From an uncultured Chloroflexota bacterium (GTDB lineage Bacteria > Chloroflexota > Chloroflexia > Chloroflexales > Roseiflexaceae), in assembly GCA_937876225.1 (NCBI GenBank), contig CALFIC010000120.1, forward strand, positions 1-7,145: a stretch of 7,145 bases of DNA. Reading direction: 5' to 3'. Below the pieces are notes generated by a model that searched no databases, was not told the origin of the DNA, and saw only the letters and a program-made list of their open reading frames with translations. A program made the translations under genes and the position numbers. Position 1 is the stretch's first letter. Each line of letters starts with the position of its first letter. Shown here in pieces: positions 1-5,417 of the stretch.

Positions 1-182
<182 letters not shown>

Positions 183-216
183 ACGCCAGAGACACAGTAG
201 GCTGTGTCTCTGGCGT
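183..216. repeat. Perfect 15-bp inverted repeat, 4-base loop (possible terminator of the protease gene)
   Basis: ACGCCAGAGACACAG (183-197) and CTGTGTCTCTGGCGT (202-216) are exact reverse complements around a TAGG loop. This would form a very stable stem-loop in either transcript. It lies about 160 bp beyond the stop codon of the minus-strand protease. Read in that direction it is followed by TTTGATTGTGC, only moderately T-rich, so it is not a classical intrinsic terminator but could stop transcription or protect the 3' end of the mRNA. No promoter or gene reads toward it from the left within the window. Confidence 0.85.
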
Positions 217-235
217 CCACGTTGGCGTCCACGTT
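212..235. repeat. 12-bp tandem duplication
   Basis: GGCGTCCACGTT occurs twice back to back (212-223 and 224-235). The first copy begins inside the right arm of the 15-bp hairpin, and the second runs into the first palindromic unit. It looks like a slippage product that links the two repeat structures. Confidence 0.85.
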
Positions 236-370
236 TGAGGCATGCCTCAACCCTGCCTTACTTCATACTTCCGACTTCACTTCATACTTTGTTTGAGGCA
301 TGCCTCAAACCTGCTTTACTTCATACTTCCGACTTCACGCTTCCTACTTTGTTTGAGGCATGCCGCCAAC
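233..370. repeat. Palindrome-plus-heptamer intergenic repeat, 2 full units and a third palindrome
   Basis: The units start at 233 (58 bp), 291 (60 bp) and 351 (palindrome only). Each begins with a 20-bp palindrome. The copy at 291-310 is perfect (GTTTGAGGCATGCCTCAAAC), the copy at 233-252 matches at 19 of 20 positions, and the copy at 351-370 at 18 of 20. The rest of each unit, read on the minus strand, is a run of degenerate heptamers of form AAGTNNG: AAGTAGG, AAGCGTG, AAGTCGG, AAGTATG, AAGTAAA at 349-315. In the first unit one heptamer has lost two bases (AAGTG), which explains 58 versus 60 bp. The last palindrome ends five bases before the protease stop codon. Confidence 0.9.
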
Positions 371-374
371 TCCG

Positions 375-2816
375 TCACCGAATCGTGCTACGGGCGTTGA
401 CATGTTCACCACTGCTACGATCGTCGCTTTCGACCTCATCACTCGCACGGCGCACAAAGCCTACATCATCAAGCCACAGGCTACTCACGACCGTGGTATC
501 CGTTGTCACTTTGATACTCAAGGTGACCGTTTGACCGACATAGGGGTTGAGATTAAACGTTTTAGCGGTCCACGAACGCGCATTATTGCGTGCACAGAGC
601 TCTAGGTTGCCGTTCGGCAAGGTTACGCCATTGACACTGAACTGTGCCATGTCATAGCGATTCCCACATTGTTCGCTCGAATTCAACAGATAGTAGACGC
701 GCAAGAAGGTCGCATCGGATTGCACCGAGATATCTTGGCTCAATACCGACGTCTCGTTGTTGCTCCCGCCTAACCAGGCATAATAGCTCCCTGACCGGGC
801 CTTGACCCGAGCGTCGTTGCTAATCAACCCCGTGAAGTTGGTCGACTGTTCACTCCAGCTGGTATGCCCTGCTTCGAAGTTGCCATTGGCTACGCGAGTC
901 ATATACGCAGGGCGAGGTGTGGCGGTTTTGGTAGCCGTGCGTGTAAAGGTCGGTGGCCGGGTATTGGTTGGTTGCCGTGTATTCGTGGCGGTGCGGGTCG
1001 GGCTCAACGCCGGGTTGCGGGTATTGGTGGCGGTTGCGGTGCGGGTGGCCGTCGCGGTTGCGGTTGCCGTAGCCGTCGGCACGGCGGTATTGGTTGGAAC
1101 AGCGGTGTCAACCGGGGTCGGCACGGCGGTATTGGTTGGAACAGCGGTGTCAACTGGGGTCGGTACGGCAGTATCGGTTGGGGCAGCGGTGTCAACCGGG
1201 GTCGGCACGGCAGTATCAACCGGAGTAGGTACGGCGGTGTCTACTACGGTCGTCGTCGGTATAGCGGTATCAACCACGGTGGCAGTTGCAGTCGCAGTCG
1301 CAGTCGCGGTTGCAGTCGCGGTTGCAGTCGCAGTCGCCACTGTCAATCCACCACCGGCACGCAAGGCGCCATCGACTGCCATCCGTGGCACTGCCAGGCT
1401 ATTGCGGCTATCAATGATGGTTGTACCACCGGCGCGCATCCAGCTGAGTACTTGGGCGACGGAGGCACTCGGCGCATATTGCTTGAGGACTGCCCAGCCA
1501 CCAGCGACTTGCGGTGCTGCCATCGAGGTACCGGCGTAGGCGGAATAGGTGTTGGCGGGGTATGCCACAGATGATACCACCCAATATCCTGGTGCCATCA
1601 GGTCGAGCAAATAATCACCTTGGGCGTTGGCTTGATTGTTGGCCGGCAATGGTGCATTCGAGAAGTACGCTACTTGGTCGGGTGTCATGCTGTATTTGGC
1701 CATGGTACTGGCGCCCACCGCAATCGCCGACGAGATACAAGCCGGGCTCGAAATTCCGTCGCTGTAGCTACTATTGCCACTGGCGATGACGGTGGCTACC
1801 CCTACCGAGCGCAATTGGTCAATATAGAACTTGGTGCCGTCGCTGTCACAGCTGGTGGTGCTTTTGCCACCGCCGAGGCTCATATTGGCTGAGGCCAAGT
1901 TTTGCCAAGCCCCTGCACTATAGTTGCGGTACAACCAGTCCAGCGCAGCGATTTGGTCAGAAGTAAACGACAAAATACAATCGCTGGTACCACCACAGAC
2001 CGCCGCCGGGAAGCGTGAATAAACCTGGATCGATACCAGCTTGGCATCTGGGGCAATCCCCGAGGCGGCTTGACCCGAAATAGTGACGCGGTTACCGGCG
2101 ATAATTCCCGCCACGTGTGTGCCATGGCTACATCCCGACAAGGCTTCGGGACAAGGCAAGGCACTATCAACAGCCGTCGAAGATGCCGCACCACCTGGGC
2201 AGAGCGATGTGCTGCCGTAGTAGCTATCGTTGCTCGAGAAGCAGGCTTCTGAGACCACTTTGCCCGTCAAAAACGGATGGCTCTTCAATACCCCGGTGTC
2301 GAGGACTGCGACCGTCACGCCACTCCCGGTATACCCGGCGTTGTGTACGGTGCTCGCACCCGTCAGTTGGATGCTTTCGTACATTACTGGTGGTACGGGT
2401 ACATTGAGCGTGACTGCTTGGACGTCAGTGTCGCCCTTCAATGTCAAAATATCACTGCGTTTGACTTGGGCCACGATTACGGGCATCACTTCAAACGACT
2501 GCGTTTTGGTCAAACGCCGGCTCTGCCGCCCCACAAAGGCAGTTTGTTGGGCGCGGATGTTGTTGCGGCGCTGGGTGCGTTGCGATTGCGAGGCGTTATT
2601 CTCGAGGCCGTAGCGGTTTTTGAGAGTAATAATCACCGACACCATGTCGCTATCTTTGGCTATTTTGTTGAGCGTTTTGGGTTGATTAATCGGCGCGGCC
2701 GGGGTGGCAGCCGGCGCTGCCTTGAGTGACGAGGTGGTCACACCACTAAACAGTGAGATGACGACGAGTGCAATCAGGGCGATGGGGAGGGAGATCTTCC
2801 AGATCGATTTGGACAT
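375..2816 (-). CDS. Secreted subtilisin-family (S8) serine protease with Thr/Pro-rich linker and C-terminal beta-sandwich-like domain
   Basis: This is an 813-aa exported endopeptidase. I start it at 2816 because AGGTGG sits five bases upstream and a signal peptide follows directly (MSKSIWK, then a hydrophobic stretch to about residue 26). An in-frame ATG at 2861 adds 15 unsupported residues. Residues ~50-145 resemble an inhibitor-type propeptide. The peptidase domain covers ~150-485 and has a complete catalytic set: Asp173 (VAVLDTG), His231 (HGTHVAG), oxyanion Asn348 (ASGN) and Ser431 (GTSMAAP). A Cys-containing insert lies between Asp and His, and may form disulfides. Residues 494-636 form a low-complexity linker: ten Ala-Thr pairs, VDTAVPTP-type repeats, then Thr/Arg/Pro. 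Residues ~640-787 (NGNFEAG to LDDVGF) look like a beta-sandwich binding module. The last 26 residues are charged and unlike the rest. The family cleaves proteins outside the cell, for nutrition or predation; the substrate here is unknown. It appears monocistronic. The open frames opposite the linker are shadows of the repeats. Confidence 0.95.
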   Translation of the reverse strand: MSKSIWKISLPIALIALVVISLFSGVTTSSLKAAPAATPAAPINQPKTLNKIAKDSDMVSVIITLKNRYGLENNASQSQRTQRRNNIRAQQTAFVGRQSRRLTKTQSFEVMPVIVAQVKRSDILTLKGDTDVQAVTLNVPVPPVMYESIQLTGASTVHNAGYTGSGVTVAVLDTGVLKSHPFLTGKVVSEACFSSNDSYYGSTSLCPGGAASSTAVDSALPCPEALSGCSHGTHVAGIIAGNRVTISGQAASGIAPDAKLVSIQVYSRFPAAVCGGTSDCILSFTSDQIAALDWLYRNYSAGAWQNLASANMSLGGGKSTTSCDSDGTKFYIDQLRSVGVATVIASGNSSYSDGISSPACISSAIAVGASTMAKYSMTPDQVAYFSNAPLPANNQANAQGDYLLDLMAPGYWVVSSVAYPANTYSAYAGTSMAAPQVAGGWAVLKQYAPSASVAQVLSWMRAGGTTIIDSRNSLAVPRMAVDGALRAGGGLTVATATATATATATATATATATVVDTAIPTTTVVDTAVPTPVDTAVPTPVDTAAPTDTAVPTPVDTAVPTNTAVPTPVDTAVPTNTAVPTATATATATATRTATATNTRNPALSPTRTATNTRQPTNTRPPTFTRTATKTATPRPAYMTRVANGNFEAGHTSWSEQSTNFTGLISNDARVKARSGSYYAWLGGSNNETSVLSQDISVQSDATFLRVYYLLNSSEQCGNRYDMAQFSVNGVTLPNGNLELCARNNARSWTAKTFNLNPYVGQTVTLSIKVTTDTTVVSSLWLDDVGFVRRASDEVESDDRSSGEHVNARSTIR
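1075..1200. repeat. Three 42-bp tandem repeats inside the protease linker
   Basis: Units lie at 1075-1116, 1117-1158 and 1159-1200, and a degenerate partial unit follows. The first two differ by one base; the third has several substitutions. On the coding strand they encode three 14-residue units, PVDTAVPTNTAVPT twice and PVDTAAPTDTAVPT once (residues ~540-581). Near-identity at DNA level suggests recent duplication, so linker length may vary among strains. Confidence 0.9.
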
Positions 2817-2892
2817 GATTGCCACCTGTTTCTTACAAAGGGAATAACGGTTCCATTCCATGACGTTTCGCCGTTCATTAAAGTTCCCTTAC

Positions 2893-2935
2893 ATTGTAGC
2901 GCAATTGCACGTTCTTTTTTATTTGTTCAAAAAAG
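2893..2935 (-). promoter_or_regulatory. Candidate promoter region of the protease gene
   Basis: Read on the minus strand, TACAAT (2898-2893) is a five-of-six match to the -10 consensus, 76 bases upstream of the chosen start. No good -35 box lies at 16-18 bp. The upstream DNA is A/T-tract rich (CTTTTTT at 2914-2920 and AAAAAAG at 2929-2935, forming a 7-bp inverted repeat), which could act like an UP element. Moderate to weak call. Confidence 0.35.
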
Positions 2936-3009
2936 CGGGGGGCGGGACGTGAATTTGCCACACACATACCATTCCCGCCGCAGTTTTCGTGTACACTTGG
3001 GCTCACTTT

Positions 3010-3038
3010 TTGACGAGACTGAGGCCATACCGTACCAT
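3010..3038 (+). promoter_or_regulatory. Candidate sigma-70-type promoter for the 162-aa protein
   Basis: TTGACG (3010-3015, five of six to the -35 consensus) and TACCAT (3033-3038, four of six to the -10 consensus) are separated by exactly 17 bp. Transcription would begin near 3045. That leaves a leader of about 50 bases before the ATG at 3094 and excludes the upstream start codons at 2989, 3037 and 3040. Confidence 0.5.
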
Positions 3039-3093
3039 GATGACACGCAATGTTCACGAATTACGTAAAAAAATAAACTCGATAGGACGCAAT

Positions 3094-3582
3094 ATGCACC
3101 GCAACACTAACCGTGAATTCGTCGGCATCCCTGCCCTGACCCAACAACACCACGAGCAAGTGGCAGCCTTTCGGCGTTGGGCCGGGCGCGGCGATTGGTC
3201 CAAATTCCACCGTGAGCACTACGATTGGTGGGCCTTCCCTATTTCCAAGCCGAGTAAATACGGCTCTAAATATGTCGTCTACAGCGGCGACGTGGCCGAG
3301 CTCAAAACCAACCCCCAATTCGTGCACGACTACGTCGACGGCGTGCAGTTGGCAGCGGCGGCATGGGGCTGGGATGTGCAGGCTGGTGCCTACATCGCCA
3401 ATCCGGCACCTGGGCAGATGTGGGCGCAGTGGCCGATTCGCCTTTCCAAAATGCTCCGTTCCACCGCCTACTTTGGTCAACCTGAGCTGGCGCAATCGTT
3501 ACGCCACTACGGGCAATTATTAATCGCCCAGGGCAAATCTATGGTCTATAACGGGAAAGACCTGCGCCACGAATTTACATAA
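3094..3582 (+). CDS. Conserved-looking hypothetical protein, 162 aa
   Basis: I do not recognise a named family. The ATG at 3094 is chosen because AGGA lies six bases upstream and the best promoter overlaps the alternative starts at 3037/3040; those would add 18-19 residues, and the GTG at 2989 would add 35. The protein is soluble, with no signal peptide or membrane segment. It is rich in Trp, Tyr and His and has distinctive blocks: WSKFHREHYDWWAFPI and SKYGSKYVVYSGDV in the N-terminal half, AAAAWGWDVQAG and WPIRLSKML in the middle, and a helical C-terminus around SLRHYGQLLIAQGKSMVYNG. The density of aromatic and Gly residues suggests a folded, conserved domain rather than a random frame. It has its own promoter and is followed by a terminator-like hairpin, so it is probably a single-gene unit. 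Function is unknown. Confidence 0.8.
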   Translation: MHRNTNREFVGIPALTQQHHEQVAAFRRWAGRGDWSKFHREHYDWWAFPISKPSKYGSKYVVYSGDVAELKTNPQFVHDYVDGVQLAAAAWGWDVQAGAYIANPAPGQMWAQWPIRLSKMLRSTAYFGQPELAQSLRHYGQLLIAQGKSMVYNGKDLRHEFT

Positions 3583-3636
3583 GCCGGGAGAAATAGCCGC
3601 CATCAATGGCTATAATATATCGTACGGGCGAATGGG

Positions 3637-3658
3637 CGCCATCCATGGCGTATTTTTT
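3637..3658 (+). terminator. Probable intrinsic terminator after the 162-aa protein
   Basis: CGCCA (3637-3641) pairs with TGGCG (3646-3650) around a four-base loop, followed by TATTTTTT (3651-3658). The stem is short but GC-rich with a good T tract, 55 bp after the stop at 3582. GGGCG (3634-3638) can instead pair with CGCCC (3659-3663), so two folds compete. It lies upstream of the hydrolase start and within the upstream extension of that reading frame, which supports the later start at 3720. Confidence 0.55.
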
Positions 3659-3719
3659 CGCCCCTGCCCGCAATATTAATTGTATGGTCGTCATTGTATG
3701 GCGACAACGGAGCCTTCGC

Positions 3720-4808
3720 ATGTCGACACCTGCCACCCTCGCCGCCCTCATCGACCGCTATATCCGCCAGCAAGAATTCGCCGGCGCGGCCGTCATCGCC
3801 CTCAAACACGGCCAAATCGTGCTCGAACACTACGCCGGCCAGGCTGCTCCCGGGCTGGCGGCGAGTGCCGACGTCTGTTGGCCCTTGGCCTCGATCTCCA
3901 AAGTCTATTCGGCGGCCACCATCATGCGCCTGGTCGAATTGGGCGAACTGACGCTCAATACCCGCGCATCCAGCCTGTTGCCCGCCTTTTGTGGCGGGAG
4001 CCGCGACGCCGTGCGCATCCGCCATTTGCTGACGCATACCGCCGGCCTGATGTACGAATCCCCCGTGATGGCCGCCCGCTTGCAAGCCCATACCAGCTTG
4101 GCCGACATGCTCGACGAAGCCATCGAATCGACGCCCTTGTTTGCGGCCGGCACCCAGCTCAGCTATAGCGACTACCACTGGCTGATTTTGGCTAATATCG
4201 CCGAAACCATTACCGGTCAATCGTTCGCCGCCGCCATGCAGTCGTTGGTGCTGACCCCCATGGGCCTGACCCAGACGCTGTTCCCGGCCGGTGACGCCCC
4301 CAATGTGGCCCACGTCCACGGAGCCTTGGCGGCTGGCACCAGTGGCGATATGTACAATTCCCCCTACGGCCGTAGCCTGGCTCATCCCGCCTTTGGGGTG
4401 GTCGCCAGTGCCCGCGATGTGGCCCGCTTTGCCATGCACTTCATGCCCGGTGGGCCGCGCGTGCTCAGCGAGCCGACGGTGTGGGCGATGACCCACGACC
4501 AGACGGCGGGGGTGCCCGGCCAATACCCGATTATCGACGGCTATGGTAGGCAGCCCCAGCACGCCTGGGGGATTGGTTGGGCCTTGCAGACGGCCCAGAC
4601 CCCAGCGCTGTTTTCGGAGCTGTTGTCGTTCGACAGCTTCGGGCATCACGGTGCCAGCGGCTGCCAAGTGCTGGCCGACCCCCACCAAGACCTGGTGGTA
4701 GTGGTGCTGAGCAACACCCACCTCAATACCGGCATGGATCGCTGGTATGACCGCTTGCAAGCCATTGCGGCTTGTACGATTGCCAGTGTGGCTAATTTGG
4801 CGGGGTAG
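3720..4808 (+). CDS. Beta-lactamase-fold serine hydrolase (class C / family S12 type)
   Basis: This is a 362-aa serine hydrolase of the Beta-lactamase superfamily (PF00144), which includes AmpC, DD-peptidases and family VIII carboxylesterases. GGAG lies seven bases before the ATG at 3720, and the N-terminus there (MSTPATLAALIDRYI) is the usual family beginning. An in-frame ATG at 3606 would read through a terminator hairpin and has no ribosome binding site. The catalytic motifs are in order: Ser58-Ile-Ser-Lys61 (SxxK), Tyr149-Ser-Asp151 (the YxN position, with Asp replacing Asn), and His309-His-Gly311 (HxG, the KTG equivalent). The block LLTHTAGL at 103-110 is also typical. There is no signal peptide, so it is probably cytoplasmic, which favours an esterase, amidase or peptidase role over resistance to beta-lactams. 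The substrate cannot be told from sequence. GC-rich codons match the genes to its left, and the long open frame on the opposite strand is a by-product. Confidence 0.93.
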   Translation: MSTPATLAALIDRYIRQQEFAGAAVIALKHGQIVLEHYAGQAAPGLAASADVCWPLASISKVYSAATIMRLVELGELTLNTRASSLLPAFCGGSRDAVRIRHLLTHTAGLMYESPVMAARLQAHTSLADMLDEAIESTPLFAAGTQLSYSDYHWLILANIAETITGQSFAAAMQSLVLTPMGLTQTLFPAGDAPNVAHVHGALAAGTSGDMYNSPYGRSLAHPAFGVVASARDVARFAMHFMPGGPRVLSEPTVWAMTHDQTAGVPGQYPIIDGYGRQPQHAWGIGWALQTAQTPALFSELLSFDSFGHHGASGCQVLADPHQDLVVVVLSNTHLNTGMDRWYDRLQAIAACTIASVANLAG

Positions 4809-4835
4809 GGTAGTTGGCCGGCGAGTGACAGCACA

Positions 4836-4875
4836 CACCACCTCATGCACAGTGGGGTGGTGGTTTTTATTTGTT
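4836..4875 (+). terminator. Strong intrinsic terminator of the serine hydrolase gene
   Basis: CACCACCTCA (4836-4845) pairs with TGGGGTGGTG (4853-4862), ten base pairs with one G-T wobble and a seven-base loop. The tail is GTTTTTATTTGTTT. It begins 27 bp after the TAG stop at 4806-4808. The stop codon of the minus-strand gene remnant (4867-4869) falls inside the T tract, the arrangement expected where two convergent genes meet. Confidence 0.88.
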
Positions 4876-4956
4876 TGGTGAAAACACGTCGCGCACGGCG
4901 GTGAATTGGCGACGGTAGGATTGTTCGGTGGTGCCGCGAGCGTGGAGGGCGTAGCC
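4867..4956 (-). pseudogene. Remnant 3' end of an unidentified gene, truncated by the composition boundary
   Basis: Read on the minus strand, a frame ending in TAA at 4867-4869 encodes about 29 protein-like residues, including GYALHARGTTEQSYRRQF and ending VRDVFSPNK. Codons are GC-ending, like those of the hydrolase and protease, and unlike the AT-rich DNA to the right. Upstream the frame becomes Pro-rich low-complexity sequence and then meets the stop codon of the zinc-ribbon gene at 5020-5022. No start codon or ribosome binding site is seen. I read it as the surviving C-terminus of a host gene convergent with the hydrolase, its 5' part removed or displaced. The family cannot be identified from so short a piece, and chance coding resemblance is possible. 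Confidence 0.45.
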
Positions 4957-4963
4957 GGCGGTA

Positions 4964-4983
4964 GGGGGCGTGGGGTGGGTGGG
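4964..4983 (+). other. Putative G-quadruplex motif
   Basis: Four runs of three or more G (G5, G4, G3, G3) are separated by loops of 3, 1 and 1 bases on the plus strand, matching the standard G3+N1-7 pattern. Another G5 run follows at about 4997-5001. It lies between the gene remnant and the AT-rich block. Formation in the cell is an inference. Confidence 0.6.
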
Positions 4984-5019
4984 ATGCCCGCAGCGTGGGG
5001 GTGCTGGAGGCAAAATGAA

Positions 5020-5217
5020 CTAACCGTTACTGTAAGTCCTGCCACATTTAGTGCATTTTCCATTTTTCACAGTGTACGTTTTGCATTGATAACACTCATA
5101 CCCTCTACCTGGGCCAGGATTGTCATTGTAAGTATATCCACAATGTGAGCACTTACCCCCTTGTGGCGTTTCGTACACAGTTAAGTTTTTACACTTATGG
5201 CATTGTTTACCAGGCAT
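5020..5217 (-). CDS. Small double zinc-ribbon protein, 65 aa
   Basis: The start at 5217 is supported by AAAGGT seven bases upstream and a good promoter further up. The protein has eight cysteines in four CxxC pairs: C6-C9, C23-C26, C42-C45 and C55-C58. These form two treble-clef/zinc-ribbon-like units, C-x2-C-x13-C-x2-C and C-x2-C-x9-C-x2-C. The two halves are clearly duplicated: QCHKCKNLTV then GGKCSHCGYTY, against ECYQCKTYTV then NGKCTKCGRTY. A Gly/Pro-rich hinge (residues 32-39) separates them. Such ribbons bind zinc and usually contact nucleic acid or other proteins; the specific role is unknown. It is divergent from the helicase gene across 200 bp, so co-regulation is plausible. Its stop codon lies right at the composition boundary with the GC-rich DNA on the left. 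Confidence 0.85.
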   Translation of the reverse strand: MPGKQCHKCKNLTVYETPQGGKCSHCGYTYNDNPGPGRGYECYQCKTYTVKNGKCTKCGRTYSNG

Positions 5218-5239
5218 ATTGAGTACCTTTCATATTTGC

Positions 5240-5300
5240 AATTGTACGTACTACGTTAATTTGTATTATAAGCAGATTTATGCAGATAGCAAATTGTACG
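5240..5300. repeat. Direct repeat AATTGTACG flanking the zinc-ribbon promoter
   Basis: AATTGTACG occurs at 5240-5248 and 5292-5300, 52 bp apart. The first overlaps the palindrome GTACGTAC (5244-5251) in the predicted leader; the second overlaps the edge of the -35 box. A second short direct repeat, GCAGAT, occurs twice in the spacer (5272-5277 and 5282-5287). The placement fits operator sites but chance is not excluded. Confidence 0.4.
5265..5293 (-). promoter_or_regulatory. Candidate promoter of the zinc-ribbon gene
   Basis: On the minus strand a perfect TATAAT (5270-5265) is preceded at exactly 17 bp by TTTGCT (5293-5288), a three-of-six match to the -35 consensus. Transcription would start near 5258, giving a leader of about 40 bases to the ATG at 5217. 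Confidence 0.6.
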
Positions 5301-5367
5301 CTGAATAAAAAGTGATTCTTAGTTCCCCCTCCCCACTCACATCAGCTGTGTATCCCACCCCAAACAA

Positions 5368-5376
5368 TGCTATTAT
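5368..5376 (+). promoter_or_regulatory. Candidate extended -10 promoter of the helicase gene
   Basis: TGCTATTAT (5368-5376) fits an extended -10 element (TGn followed by five of six in TATAAT). No convincing -35 box is present, as is usual for extended -10 promoters. Transcription would start near 5383, about 35 bases before the ATG at 5418. Confidence 0.45.
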
Positions 5377-5417
5377 AGTGACGTAACACGTTTATTAACG
5401 GAAATGTGAGGTGCCAC

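Noticed and set aside
233..370. CRISPR array
   Set aside because: The repeats are 20-bp palindromes, but the intervening ~40 bp are nearly identical rather than unique spacers, and only three copies exist.
802..1574. Two long plus-strand frames of 236-245 codons (Val/Ala-rich and Gly/Arg-rich) over the protease linker
   Set aside because: They are complements of the Ala-Thr and VDTAVPTP repeats, have no ribosome binding sites, and contradict the intact protease on the other strand.
2941..2979. 7-bp inverted repeat GGCGGGA / TCCCGCC in the protease-upstream region
   Set aside because: The arms are 25 bases apart with no T tract; in GC-rich DNA such a match is likely by chance, so it is neither a terminator nor a supported operator.
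2989..3093. Upstream extension of the 162-aa protein from GTG 2989 or ATG 3037/3040
   Set aside because: A 17-bp-spaced promoter overlaps these codons, none has a good ribosome binding site, and the ATG at 3094 has AGGA at six bases.
3603..5063. 486-codon open frame on the minus strand opposite the serine hydrolase
   Set aside because: It is antisense to a gene with all family catalytic motifs. Its sequence is rich in Gly, His, Arg and Pro without recognisable domains, as expected for the complement of GC-rich codons.
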